Below are positions 1 to 11,025 of a DNA stretch of 64,000 nucleotides, one piece after another. Position numbers and translations under genes: made by a program. Source of the DNA: Rhizodiscina lignyota (lineage: Eukaryota > Ascomycota > Dothideomycetes > Aulographales > Rhizodiscinaceae). The DNA lies in the NCBI GenBank assembly GCA_010015805.1, contig ML978123.1, positions 2,108,001 to 2,172,000 of the forward strand, given 5' to 3'. Position 1 is the stretch's first letter, and each line of letters begins with the position of its first letter. Under the pieces are notes generated by a model that saw only the letters and a program-made list of their open reading frames with translations, was not told the DNA's origin and did no database searches.

Positions 1-1143
1 CATGACCGTCTCTACACCGTTCTTACCCAGTACCCGGACTACAACCAGTTCAGTAACGAGGCCTGGATCACCGACAGCAACTCCCAGGACAGTCTTGAGT
101 CAATCCACGATGTCATCCACGGTGCTGTTGGTGGCACGAACTACGGCCACATGAGTATCATTGATGTGTCTGCCTTTGACCCCGTCTTCTTCCTTCACCA
201 CTGCATGGTTGACCGTGCCTTCGCACTTTGGCAGGCGATCAACCCCAGCAGCACCTTCGAGCAGCAGACCCAAAGCCAAGGCACTTACTGGTACGATTCA
301 GGTTACGTCTCGAAGATCAACACTCCCTTGAAGCCTTTCCACCAGACCAGCTCTGGAACTTTCTGGACATCCCAGACTGTTTGGGACTGGACCCAGTTCG
401 AGTACACATACCCTGAGTTGCAGTCTGGCTGGACCGCTTCCTCTGTCAAGACCGCAGTCAACAAGCTCTACGGCTCTTCTACCTCTACTTCATCTAAGAA
501 GCGATCTGTCTTCCCCGGTTTCTCAGACATCTCGGATCTCTGGAAAGGCCATCCTCTCAAGAATCTCCGTAGCCGTTTCCCAGGTGCCATGCCGTCTCCC
601 GCAATTTCCCTCGCAGGCACGAGCTCCAGCGTTCGCGAATATATGATCAACATCCGCGCCCAGAAGAACGTCCTTGGACAGTCCTATTTCATCTTCTTCT
701 TCCTTGGAGAAGCTCCTGAGAACTCTGTTGAGTGGGGTACCGCTAGTAATCTCGTCGGTGTTAACCCGGTTATTTCGCTCAACATGCCTCAAGACGAAGC
801 TGCGCAGAAGACCCCTGTCCTTATTGGTAGCGCTGTCCCTCTTAACCGCGCTCTGGTCAAGAAGCACGACTCTGGCGAGCTCAAGAGCTTGAGTGATGAT
901 GACGTTAGCGCGTACCTCCAGAAGAACTTGAGCTGGCAGGTCAAGGCTTCCAACGGCACTATTCTGGACGCGTCCAATATTCCGAACTTGCTTGTCTCTG
1001 TCGCCTCTTCGGAGATCGAGCCTGCGACCGCTGATGACGATTTCCCTAAGCGCAAGGGCGCTATGAGCATTCACACCGCCGTCACATCCGGCAAGGGCGC
1101 TGGTTTGTGCGAGTCCGAGCTCCACCTGTACAAGACGGGATAA
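1..1143 (+). CDS. Tyrosinase (type 3 copper oxidase), 3' part, 5' end outside window
   Basis: The frame is open from base 1 to the stop, giving 380 visible residues of a polyphenol oxidase that hydroxylates monophenols and oxidises diphenols to quinones, as in melanin formation. The CuB copper site is visible: two histidines in SIHDVIHGAVGG (visible residues 36 and 40) and the HH pair in DPVFFLHHCMVDR (66-67). The CuA site and the N-terminus lie off the left edge. The family usually reads HHCNVDR here; this copy has Met in place of Asn. A Ser/Thr-rich stretch ends in KKR (about nt 496-504), a kexin-like site that fits the cleavable C-terminal domain of fungal tyrosinases. The 3' half matches that shielding domain only in general character. 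Any role in pigment formation is inference. Confidence 0.93.
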   Translation, partial: HDRLYTVLTQYPDYNQFSNEAWITDSNSQDSLESIHDVIHGAVGGTNYGHMSIIDVSAFDPVFFLHHCMVDRAFALWQAINPSSTFEQQTQSQGTYWYDSGYVSKINTPLKPFHQTSSGTFWTSQTVWDWTQFEYTYPELQSGWTASSVKTAVNKLYGSSTSTSSKKRSVFPGFSDISDLWKGHPLKNLRSRFPGAMPSPAISLAGTSSSVREYMINIRAQKNVLGQSYFIFFFLGEAPENSVEWGTASNLVGVNPVISLNMPQDEAAQKTPVLIGSAVPLNRALVKKHDSGELKSLSDDDVSAYLQKNLSWQVKASNGTILDASNIPNLLVSVASSEIEPATADDDFPKRKGAMSIHTAVTSGKGAGLCESELHLYKTG

Positions 1144-1980
1144 ATTTCTCCTTCTGAATCTCTCTTACGGCGTCGGCCTGTATTTTCTTTTGTGCTTTAG
1201 ATCTCTGCCTGGAACTATGGAGGACCGCCTACGGGCCGAGTCATGTCTTTTGTTTTACTTGCTCGATCTCGCTGGCATGTCCCCTTGCCTTTTTCTTCTC
1301 AACCATAGAAAGTGTTTTAATGGGCGATTTGATACGAAGATGGACCACGCACAACATCTGAAAGTCACGGCAGCAACAAAGGATACCACTAATCATTTTG
1401 CGCATGAATGACAAGGCACTGCATGGCTACTAAGTTTATGTAGCTAAAATGTATCAAATACCCTTTCAAAACACTGTACAATCCTAGGGCCTTCAGTCTT
1501 CTTGATGCTGTGCAACTTCTCACTCGCTTCACTAGATACTAGAGAAGACGTCCATTTCGCCTCTACCTCCCTCTCCTGATGTGGTGGAGCAAGGAGTCGC
1601 CTGCCATCTAATGTGATACGTTAGCCTCGTAAAATTTTCATGAAGATCCGCACGCCTGCATCGACGCGAAGCATAAAAGCATACAGTAGCTTGTAGCATG
1701 TCACGAAGCACAATATATGTACATGCAAAGGTAGTGTGAATTACTGCCCCACCTGTCAAACCGTCAATCCTTCCAAATACGTTACCGTGCCCCTTGACCA
1801 TGTCCCTTGCGGGTGTGGCTGGTGATACCCCGATTATCCCTGCCAGAGATCGTTCGGAGTTTTATGTGGGATGCCGAAGTCTTGGCAACGGCGCTTTTTT
1901 TTGTACGAGAATTTGAGCATATTTGAGATACTTCGTATAACTATAAGAAATTGCGCACCTCCCACTACACCTCATTTTCG
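1144..1980. other. Intergenic region between tyrosinase and UTP18
   Basis: This 837-base stretch holds the 3' flank of the tyrosinase gene and the promoter and 5' leader of UTP18. Only short ORFs with no protein-like character are present. I saw no repeat or RNA gene. Confidence 0.7.
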
Positions 1981-3852
1981 ATGGCTCCCTCAATTCAACC
2001 AGAGTCAATTCGGCATGAGGACTCCAGCGATGACCGCGAAGACGACGAATGGGCTGGATTTGAGGGCCCAGATGGGTTGGAGGAGGAAGAGCCTGAGAAA
2101 GATGAGGAAGAAGAAGAGTTAGAACAGCTGGTGTTTGGAGACTATGGTGGCTTGAGCAATAGCCTTGCTGCAATGCAGAAGAGGAGAGATGGACATCAAA
2201 AGCAATTGGATCGAGGATTGGGAGGTGCTGCAGAGGATGAAGAGGATGAAGACCAATTCGCTAAAGTCGATGATGCGGACCTCTTCTACATCGATTCCGG
2301 CCCAATGGACGCAGGGGCAAAAGCGCAGGCGCTTGTCAAGATCGCCGATACCAGCGACTCCGAGGACGAATTCGCGGCGAGGGATCCACCTGCTTGGGAG
2401 GACAGTGAAGATGAGAGGATTACGGTGTCACTGGCTTCGGTACCGAGGTTGAGGAAGCTTAGAAACACGGAGGACGAGGATATTGTGGGTGGGAAGGAGT
2501 ACATCAAACGTTTGCGCCGGCAGTTTGAGCGGTTGAATGGGAGGCCAGAATGGGCGAGATGGGCGGAGGAGGGCCAGAGGAAGAGGAGGAGTAGTGGCGA
2601 TGGTGAACTGGATGAAGATGAGTTGTCTGGAGATGAGGATGTAGAAATGGAGCTTGACGGAGAGCACAACAATCTCAGCGTCAAACCTCTGTCCGCGATG
2701 CTTCAAGACACGGATTCCTTTGGGCCATCATCAGAACCGAGCAGGAAGAAGCGCAAGTTACAGCCTGAGGTGCTGGATATACAACGATTAAAGGACATTC
2801 CTGGCTCGCAGCCCTCCGCAGTCACGTCTCTCACCACGCATCCGACGCTTCCTCTGCTTCTCTCCTCTGGCCCTTCGTCAACTCTTTTCCTCCATCACAT
2901 ACTACCAATGAATGCAGCCGACCCGAATCCGCTGCTCACATCGCTCCACATCAAACACACACCTCTCTCGACCACCGCCTTCCACCCCAGCCCTGCCGAC
3001 CAGCGTATCTTCCTCTCCTCGCGCCGTCGGTACTTCCACGTCTGGAATCTCCAGACGGGCATCGTCTCAAAAGTGTCGCACGTGTACGGTCACGCAAGCG
3101 AGCAGCGCAGCATGGAGACGTTCAAGATCAGCCCAGATGGCAGTCACCTCGCGCTACTTGGCTCAGCCAAGAAGGGCGGCGGTGTGGTGAATATTCTCGA
3201 TGCACAGACATTGCAGTGGGCGGCGCAGTGTCGTGTAGAGAGTAAAGGCGGCATTGCGGACTTTGCGTGGTGGAGGGATGGGAAGGGGCTGTGTATCCTG
3301 GGGAAGAACGGAGAGGTTACGGAGTGGAGTCTTGAGGAGCTGCGAACGATCGCGCGGTGGGTGGACGAGGGCGCTGTGGGAACTGCCGTCATCTGTCTTG
3401 GTGGGAAAAGCGACAGCACTCTGGGCGGAGACCGCTGGGTGGCCGTGGGCAGCTTGGGCGGCATCGTGAACGTGTATGATCGGAGCACTTGGGCAGAAGT
3501 TGAGGCGCAAAAGACGAAAGACAATGGAGGTGTCCCATCGCAGCCGAAGCCGAAGAAGATGCTGGATCAACTCACAACCACCATCACACATCTGGAGATA
3601 TCCCACGACGGCCAGTTGTTGCTCATGGCCAGTAAGTGGAAGAGAGATGCGTTGAGGTTAGTGCATCTTCCATCTTGCACGGTATACAGGAACTGGCCTA
3701 CGAGCGGCACGCCCTTGGGCAGAGTCAGTGCAGTTACGTGGGCAAAGCCACATGTCCTTGGCAACAACGCGGCGAAAGAAGGCGTCGTGAGTGTGCTCTT
3801 CGTTGCCAACGAGAGTGGCAAGATTCGTATGTGGGAGGTTCGGGGTAGGTAG
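1981..3852 (+). CDS. UTP18: U3 snoRNP-associated WD-repeat protein Utp18
   Basis: A 623-residue single-exon gene for a component of the UtpB part of the small-subunit processome, which acts in the nucleolus on 35S pre-rRNA. The N-terminal third is very acidic (runs of Glu and Asp) and carries the family motif LEQLVFGDYGG. The segment YIKRLRRQFERLNG (about residue 175) is typical of Utp18. From about residue 280 to the end there is a WD40 propeller with recognisable strands such as YFHVWNLQTG, VVNILDAQTLQW and GKIRMWEV. The first ATG in frame is at 1981; upstream in-frame codons include only a TTG, so 1981 is the start. An AATAAA element lies 38 nt beyond the stop. The convergent neighbour is lipoamide dehydrogenase, with its stop 164 nt away. 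Confidence 0.93.
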   Translation: MAPSIQPESIRHEDSSDDREDDEWAGFEGPDGLEEEEPEKDEEEEELEQLVFGDYGGLSNSLAAMQKRRDGHQKQLDRGLGGAAEDEEDEDQFAKVDDADLFYIDSGPMDAGAKAQALVKIADTSDSEDEFAARDPPAWEDSEDERITVSLASVPRLRKLRNTEDEDIVGGKEYIKRLRRQFERLNGRPEWARWAEEGQRKRRSSGDGELDEDELSGDEDVEMELDGEHNNLSVKPLSAMLQDTDSFGPSSEPSRKKRKLQPEVLDIQRLKDIPGSQPSAVTSLTTHPTLPLLLSSGPSSTLFLHHILPMNAADPNPLLTSLHIKHTPLSTTAFHPSPADQRIFLSSRRRYFHVWNLQTGIVSKVSHVYGHASEQRSMETFKISPDGSHLALLGSAKKGGGVVNILDAQTLQWAAQCRVESKGGIADFAWWRDGKGLCILGKNGEVTEWSLEELRTIARWVDEGAVGTAVICLGGKSDSTLGGDRWVAVGSLGGIVNVYDRSTWAEVEAQKTKDNGGVPSQPKPKKMLDQLTTTITHLEISHDGQLLLMASKWKRDALRLVHLPSCTVYRNWPTSGTPLGRVSAVTWAKPHVLGNNAAKEGVVSVLFVANESGKIRMWEVRGR

Positions 3853-3889
3853 AGTAATCATTATCACAGCAGCGAAAAGCGCAAAATCA

Positions 3890-3895
3890 AATAAA
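3890..3895 (+). terminator. Possible poly(A) signal of UTP18
   Basis: An exact AATAAA lies 38 nt after the UTP18 stop codon in an A-rich stretch. Fungal poly(A) signals are degenerate, so this is a candidate only. Confidence 0.35.
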
Positions 3896-4016
3896 GGTTC
3901 AGATCGCAGCGTGGTATATTACAGCTTCTTTCGCTTCGGTCGTGAATTTTGGAGAATATACAGATGCCCAGTTTGCCCTTCTTCACCTGCTAAAACCCAG
4001 AAAGATGACTACCAAA

Positions 4017-5763
4017 TCAGTAATGTATCGCCTTCCCATACGCAGCCATGGCGGCCTCTTTGAACGCCTCGCTCAACGTTGGGTGCGCGTGACTTGTCCT
4101 GCCGACATCCTCCGCAGAAGCGCCGTACTCCAGTGCCAACGTGCCCTCCGCAATCATTTCACCTGCATTAGGTCCAACGATGTGAACGCCGAGGATCCTA
4201 TCCGTCTCTGCGTCCGTGATGAACTTCACCATACCTTCGGTATCCAGGTTCGTCTTGGCACGGGAGTTTGCGCTGAATGGGAAGGAGCCGATCTTATACT
4301 TGACGCCCTGTGCCTTGAGTTCTTGCTCGTTCTGGCCCACCCACGCGACTTCCGGGTGGGTATACATAACTGATGGGATGGCATTGTAGTTAACGTGGCC
4401 GTAATTCTTGGTGATGAATTCAACTGCTGCGACACCCTCTTCCTCAGCCTTGTGGGCAAGCATAGGCCCGAAAGTTACGTCGCCGATGGCTCGGATATGA
4501 GGGATCTTGGTACGGTATTCCTGGTCGATGACCAGCCTGCCGCGCTCGTCTACGTCGAGACCGATGTTCTCTAGGCCAAGGCCAGCAGTATATGGTCTTC
4601 TTCCAATGGCCACAAGGACTACATCGGCGTCAAGCTATTGAAAATGATTAGTATACCATTTCATAAACCAGGAGCTTCCTTGTACATACGAGCTCCTCCT
4701 TGCCACCTTTCGCTGCCTCCACATTGATTTTGATCGATTCTGCGCTGGCATCGCCTTTTGTGACCTTCGTGTTGAGCTTGAATTTCATGCCTTGCTTGGC
4801 GAGCATCTTTTGTATTTGTTTCGAGATCTCCTGGTCCATGCCAGGGCCTCCAATTTGGCCGAGGAATTCGACGACTGTGACTTCTGAGCCTAGCCTTGAC
4901 CATACGGAGCCCTATTTATACGTTAGAAAGAATTATGCCAAGACGTAGACAAGATTCCAAACCATCTCTAGTCCGATAATACCACCGCCAATGACGACCA
5001 TCTTCTTGGGAACTTTCTTCAGCGCAATTGCGCCTGTGCTTGTTATGACGTTCTCCTCGTTGATCGTGAGGCCGGGGAAGGGGGTCGACTCGGATCCTGT
5101 TGCGATGAAAATGTTCTTGCCCTTGACTTCTGTCTCTCCGCCGTCGTTCAAATTTACCGCGATGGTGTGCTCGTCTTTGAATGCGCCAGTGCCCTTGATG
5201 TATTCGACATTGTTCTTCTTAAACAGAAACTCAACACCTTTGGTCAAACCCTGCACAGATGTGTCTTTTGCTTTCATCATGACATCTAGATTGAGCTTGA
5301 TGTCGCCGACTTCGATGCCCCGGTTCTTCGTATCATGTTGGATCGTGTGAAGGAGGTGCGAGTTGTTGAGGAGAGATTTTGACGGAATGCAACCGACGTT
5401 CAGACATGTGCCACCAAGTGTGCCGCGCTTTTCTATGCACGCTACCTAAATAGAGATGAGATGGTAAGCTTCAGGTTCTCGTGGCGAAGCTACTTGTATG
5501 TACAGACCTTGAGACCGGATTGACCTGCTTTGATAGCTGCGACATATCCCGCCACTCCGCCGCCGACAATGACGAGATCCTTTTCTTCTGCAGATAGTTA
5601 GATATAATTCAGCTACACATCGTGTCTCTACGGGCTTACCAGCTTCTGAGGCGTACCATCTCCGTGACTGCCGTCCCAGGTAGATGTTTGAGGCGCGAAA
5701 TGATGAGCTTGAGCTTGCCGCTGTTGAGCGGAGGACGCTCCGTGGTATTGCTCGCGATAACAT
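4017..5763 (-). CDS. LPD1: Dihydrolipoamide dehydrogenase, mitochondrial (E3)
   Basis: The E3 flavoenzyme of the pyruvate, 2-oxoglutarate and branched-chain dehydrogenase complexes and of the glycine cleavage system; it reoxidises dihydrolipoamide with NAD+. Five exons: 5763-5640, 5587-5508, 5445-4963, 4911-4690 and 4634-4017, giving 508 residues, the usual length. The N-terminus is a Ser/Arg-rich mitochondrial presequence ending near RRWYASEA. The FAD-binding GGGVAGY motif follows in exon 2, and the redox-active disulfide is GGTCLNVGC (Cys82, Cys87). The NAD-binding motif is [12 protein letters not shown], and the catalytic dyad is in HAHPTLSE (His487, Glu492). All introns have GT-AG ends and keep phase. 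The start is 5763; longer N-terminal readings lack a presequence. It is divergent from the ankyrin-DIL gene with 368 nt between start codons. Confidence 0.96.
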
Positions 5764-6131
5764 GGCAATTGAGTTTGAAGTGGAGAAGGCGAGCAATGTT
5801 AAGACAGCTCGCGGCACAGAAGGGAGTATATGAGGAGCGACGAGGTGGTGGCGGAGGTTTGTAAGGATCCCGTTGGAGAAGCTCTCTGAAAGCTTTCCGA
5901 CTCCAAGCGAGTTCCGCCAAGGCCAGCAGCATCAGGGAGCGTCATTGCGAGACAAACACCAATCCATTCCACGTTTGCGGCAGGACACGACACTCTGTGG
6001 GAGATCAGGAGACCAATACTGAGAAGCTTCTAGTAGCTTACTCTATCCCAATTTCTAAACCTCCGGTATGCAGAGCCGAGGCACCAAGCATACCGCAAGC
6101 GTTGCCTCGTGGCACATGCAGCCTTTCCAAA
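5764..6131. promoter_or_regulatory. Bidirectional promoter between LPD1 and the ankyrin-DIL gene
   Basis: These 368 nt separate two divergent start codons and must contain both promoters and 5' leaders. I recognise no specific factor site and no ORF with protein-like character. Confidence 0.6.
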
Positions 6132-8660
6132 ATGGACCATCACGAAGATGAATACGAGCCGCAAGATGAAGCTCCAAGGCCTAAGGAGCTGCCTTCCGAC
6201 CTTCCGCGGTCGCTGGACGACCGACGACCGGTGTCCAGCTACCAAGAAGAAACGGAATTCTGGGATGGCTGGCAAGGTACCTATACTCGTCATGAAGCAA
6301 GGCAGGAGCTCCGCGGAGTAGTTAACCAGTACCATAGGACAGTCACAGTTCATAAGTTCGACCATACCCACGAGTCCCCTAAAATTCAATCTGTCTCTCG
6401 ATGAGCCGGGCGGAGACGTTCACGAGATGGCGGACAATGAGAACAAGATAGTGCAGATGTTGGCCACGCAAGCACGGCTAAAGCAGGACCACCCCACTGC
6501 AGCGGATGAGGAGGCTATCATAAGTGACGAGAAGACTTCAGATTATGAAAAGAGAGATACATTGCAGAGCATGCTATCGATGGCTGCATCTAATGGCGAG
6601 ACTGAGCGAGTGAAGCAGCTCTTGACTGGGCCAGCAAAGGGATTCATCAACGTCAATGCCCCAGACACAGAGGGAACACCGCCGCTCATATACGCTAGCT
6701 GTTTTGGACACCAAGACGCTGTTTCTACACTGCTCGAAAACGGCGCTGCGGTGGACATACAGGATCGCAACCAGTGGACGGCTTTGATGTGGGCAATGAC
6801 AAACCGACACAAAGGTATCACGAAGCTCTTGCTCGACAATGGTGCTTCTCCTGAGCTCAAGTCATCCTCCGGTCGAACCGCCTTCGATTTCGTTGCACCG
6901 AACAGCGATATTTCGGACTATCTACATGAAAGCGGATACAATATTGGCAATGTCGGTATTACAGACGATTGGTATGACGCGGGTTTGTCGCAGGACAGAT
7001 TTGAGGAGGAGATGGCCGAGAATGAACTGAAACGTCGAATGATGATGGAAAGTGCAGTAAATCTTGAAGTTGACCTGGGCAATCTTGGTTTGGACGAGCA
7101 GCCAGAGGTAAGATTCTTGATGTTGCGGTTTCATGAGCATTATCTGAACCTTCAAAGTCTCCAGGAGAACTCGAGGATGGCCAGGAGTTCGTATGGGACA
7201 GATGTCTCAATGACCAAATGTTTGTCTTTCAAGAGACCGAACTGGGCAGGATCTTGGATATCGTCGTAACGCACATGACACCACAACGGTCACCCTCACA
7301 GAAGCCAGTTCCGGCTAACATACTTTTCCTCAGTGCGCGATATGCGCACTATCATGCCAGCCACGAGCTTTTGGAAAATCTCATGATAAGCGCAATGGAT
7401 CGCATCAACGACGTTGTTGAGCGGCATCAGTGGGATATGACGATTCTGGCTTTCTGGATATCAAATGCGACTTTACTCTTACATTATTTGAAGAAAGACG
7501 CGGGCCTTGTTACTGCCACCGTAGAGTTTCAGGCGCAGTTGGCGGAACTGATAAACGAGATATTCATTCTCATCATTCGCGACGCAGAACGAAGAATGGA
7601 TAAGAATCTAGACGCCTCAATGCTGGATCACGAGACTATCCCTGGATTCGAAGACGTGCACTTTCAGAACGAGTGGAAAATATTCCGCTCAAAACCGAAG
7701 GTCAAGGCTCCGGAAGCATTCGAAAAGCGATATCGTCCTCCATCTCCGAAGCGACGCGCCCAGCCGTCACCTCGAAATATAACATCGCTTCTCTCATCAA
7801 CGCTCTTCGTCCTTGACCTCTACGACATACACTCCGTCATAACAGCTCAAATCCTCTCTCAGCTACTCTATTGGCTCGGAGCTGAGCTCTTCAATCGCAT
7901 CATGTCCAATCGAAAGTACTTGGCACGAACGAAAGCAATGCAAATCCGCATGAATGTGTCTACCCTGGAAGACTGGGCACGGTCGAATAATCGTCAACCA
8001 GAACACTACGAGAATGGGGCTATGACTGCGACCGGCGAGAACACAGTTGATGCTGCCCGGAGACACTTGGCCCCCGTTGTACAGTTGCTACAATGGCTGC
8101 AATGTCTGTCGTCGCTTGGTGAAGACTTTGAGTCGCTTGTTGGAACAATACAGCAGTTACCACGTCTTTCGCCACAGCAGCTAATACATGCCGTCAACTA
8201 CTACCGCGCTGAAGTCGGCGAAAAGGGCCTCGACAAATCTGCCATGAGATATTTGAGGACACTAGAGAAGGAAGTGGCCGATCGACGCAAACAACAAGCT
8301 CAGCAGCGTAAGGGCGCAGCGAGCCCGATGCCAGATTCTGCTCCATCCACTCCAGCTAAGAATGGACAGCAGCCAGAGGCGAGCTCGCCAATTACACCTC
8401 GATTCACTGATTCTCCTGAAGAGGAGGAGGCACCTGAGCATCTACTCATGGATCCGGCACTAATGCTACCCTTCTCATTACCAACGTCGACAGACATGCT
8501 CATCACCTATGGAGCTGGCCTAGGAGGAATGAACAGAGAACGAGAGCGCAAATACTGGCCGACTGTTCCTGCAGACTTTCTGGCCAAACTGGATTCAGGT
8601 GGAGGTGGAAATAGGAATGGAGCAGGGGGTTATGGTGGACAACGATGGGATGATTCATGA
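6132..8660 (+). CDS. Ankyrin-repeat and dilute (DIL) domain protein
   Basis: A predicted 805-residue fungal protein of the 'DIL and ankyrin domain' family. Proposed exons are 6132-6276, 6338-7107 and 7158-8660. The acidic N-terminus is followed by at least two ankyrin repeats (about residues 160-235; TPPLIYASCFGHQDAV and WTALMWAMTNRHKGIT). The DIL part starts after the second intron with EFVWDRCLNDQMFVF and runs to about residue 700, including LLLHYLKKD, FVLDLYDIHSV and YRAEVGEKGLDKSAM. The DIL domain is the cargo-binding fold of class V myosins; no motor domain is present, so this is probably an adaptor in vesicle or organelle traffic (inference). The tail is Pro/Ser-rich and ends Gly-rich. 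The 3' splice site of intron 1 (6337) was chosen because it alone keeps frame and follows a TTAAC branch site. Confidence 0.85.
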
Positions 8661-8987
8661 ACTCCTTGTAGGATATTTGCATTCGCAGCGCAACGGAACT
8701 TCGGCGACCACAGTTGGTAATTTTTACCTCCCTCCAGATACGAGAGTAAAATTTTTGAAAGAAGTTCAGATATCAACATGCGCCCCAGCTTATTACTCGA
8801 TCTACTCGAGTAATCCGTCAGATCGACCTATCGCGTGCCGCTACCGGAGAGCCCCGCGGTGGGGCAATCACTTCACAACTGTCCAGCGCTCGTCACGCCT
8901 CGAGAATAAATTTGCAATTTTGAGACTTTAAAACGCCATTGACCTCTCTTACTCTTATATCGAATCTCAACCATCCTGTCTCGCACA
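8661..8987 (+). promoter_or_regulatory. Intergenic region and promoter of allantoicase
   Basis: 327 nt between the DIL gene stop and the allantoicase start. Apart from one HGATAR-type site (8828-8833) I see only a generic pyrimidine-rich leader just before the ATG. Confidence 0.55.
8828..8833 (-). promoter_or_regulatory. Single GATA-factor type site upstream of allantoicase
   Basis: CTATCG on the plus strand is CGATAG on the minus strand and fits HGATAR, the site of nitrogen-regulatory GATA factors (AreA/NIT2). It lies about 155 nt upstream of the ATG. A single match in 327 nt is expected by chance, so functional meaning is weak inference from the gene's nitrogen-scavenging role. Confidence 0.25.
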
Positions 8988-10141
8988 ATGGAGGTCCAAA
9001 TCCAGCCCGAGTCGGTCTCAGAAGGCTCATTCAAAGCTACATCAGTACCTGCTGCACACATACAGAGCACGTTCGGTTCCTCAAGTATAGGTAAATTATA
9101 CCTTTCATTATGATTGTTCCCATGGGCCACTGACGTATCCAATCCCCAATAGACCTCGTCTCTAAATCGCTCAACTCTCGCATCCTCGGCTTCTCAGACG
9201 AATGGTTCGCCGCCGCAGAGAACCTTACCACTCCCACTGCGCCTGTCCGTAAACCAGGCGTCTTCACACACGCTGGCGCTTGGTACGACGGATGGGAGAC
9301 GCGGCGACACAACCCTGAAGAGTTCGACTGGGTCATCATACGCCTCGGCGTCGCCAGCGGGCGCGTCAAGGGCGTGGAAATTGACACTGCGTATTTCGAC
9401 GGAAATCATGCGCCTGAGATTGCGGTCGAGGGATGCTTCGCGCCTGACGAAGAAGATGGTAAGATAATAGACAAGGCATTCGGAGGGTGGGAGACCATCC
9501 TGGACAAGCGAGAATGCGGGCCGAGTCGACGGCATGCCTGGCTGTTGAATGAGATGACGGAGAAGGCATACACACACGTCCGCCTACTCATGTATCCAGA
9601 CGGCGGGATTGCGAGGTTCAAACTATACGGCGAAGCGGTACCGGTGTTCCCACAGGACATTGATGCCGTGTTCGATCTCGCTGCTACGGTGAATGGCGGA
9701 GTAGCTATCGCATGTTCAGATCAGCATTTCGGGACAAAAGACAATCTGCTGTTACCGGGACGTGGAGTGGACATGGGCGATGGGTGGGAGACGAAGCGAA
9801 CGAGAGGCCAGCATGTGGACTGGGTGATTGTGAGGCTAGGCGTGCCGGGCGAGATCGAGAAGATCGTAGTAGATACGGCGCATTTTAGAGGGAACTTTCC
9901 TCAGGAAGTGCAGGCCTTCGCGGGGAGATGGGACGTAGGGAAGGAGCCTGCGCATGATGATAAGGGTTGGAAAGAAGTGCTGCAGCCACAGAAGACTGGG
10001 CCAGATAAGGAGCATGAATACAATGCGGAGGCGTTGAAGGCGGTGAAGGGAGAGGTCTATAGTCACGTCAAAATGGTTATCATTCCTGACGGAGGAGTTA
10101 AGAGACTGAGGGTCTTTGGTAAAAGACGAATAGACACATAG
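8988..10141 (+). CDS. Allantoicase
   Basis: Allantoate amidinohydrolase, which splits allantoate to ureidoglycolate and urea in purine catabolism (DAL2 of yeast, alc-1 of Neurospora). Exons 8988-9090 and 9153-10141 give 363 residues, close to the family length. Two copies of the allantoicase fold are visible: the first contains GAWYDGWETRRHNPEEFDWVI with VEIDTAYFDGNHAPE, and the second repeats it as GVDMGDGWETKR, HVDWVIVRLGVPG and VVDTAHFRGNFPQ. Each half ends with a Y(T/S)HV-type strand followed by DGGIARFKLYGE or DGGVKRLRVFGK. The intron splits the codon after SSSI and restores the frame with DLVSK. Expected in the cytosol and controlled by nitrogen source in related fungi. Confidence 0.95.
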
Positions 10142-11025
10142 AACAGTAGCAACAAATAATAGATTGCCAGATCCATGGAGAGTTTCCCAAATTCCAACAT
10201 TGCCAAGAAAGGCCAGGCTCGCCCCTTAATGAAGCAGCCTAAAATTCAAAAGCAAGTTGACCGGTTCTCGAATCGGCATCCCGAACGTTCAACCCACGGG
10301 CCCAGAACTTCGGATTGGACACGATGCCCAGGCCCTTAAATCCTTCATGAAACCATGGAAGCACCTCGCGTGGCTGCGAATCATTGGCCGTACTGAAGAC
10401 GAAGCATGACTCGGAGATGCATTAAAGAATACGAGAACGGAATGAAAACATTGCACAGCAAATGAGAATCTGCACTACAATGGAAGAAAGTATTCAGCGG
10501 GCGCTTCACCAAGTTCGAAAGATGGTCAAAGGCCAGGCCAGTTGCTGGCTTGTCGGGATGCCGTAAACAGGTGCAGGACGGACGCTGCCCGAAAAATTGC
10601 GATCAACGCGTTCAAACGCAGCAGGAGACACCTTCTGTATTTCGATAACTTCCGCCACCGTTAACATCTGCATTCTTCTGCTCCTCTGCTTCTTCCTTCC
10701 AAGATCCATGATATTTGACATGCTCCGTATTCACGGTTCTTCTTGAGCGCTCTACCATGCGTCTTGATGCCTTCAGTCACATCCACAGGATTCAATTCAG
10801 CCCTAGAGAACGCCTCATTGCTTGGCCAGCACGCTGTAGTGGCCGCCGGCATCAAAACGTTAATTTAATTTGTGGCGTATTTACGGAACATTGATTCTAT
10901 GTTTAGTATAGTCTTCTTCAATTTCTGTTTTCCCCAGATGTTACTTGCAAGCAGCTCCGCTTTTCTCTCCGCATCGCTTCATTGTCCTTCTTTCCTCCAT
11001 CTCGCCTTTACCAACGGCTGTTGCA
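10142..11025. other. Intergenic region
   Basis: 884 nt between allantoicase and the 7-TM protein gene. It contains short minus-strand ORFs (10506-10721, 10661-10855) that match nothing I know and lack convincing splice structure. The last 80 nt are pyrimidine-rich, consistent with the downstream gene's leader. Confidence 0.6.

Noticed and set aside
523-1125. A 200-codon minus-strand ORF over the tyrosinase
   Set aside because: It is antisense to clear coding sequence with family motifs; no homology or start context of its own.
10506-10855. Two overlapping minus-strand ORFs that might form a small Cys-containing protein
   Set aside because: The joined reading needs unsupported splice sites and matches no known small mitochondrial or secreted family.
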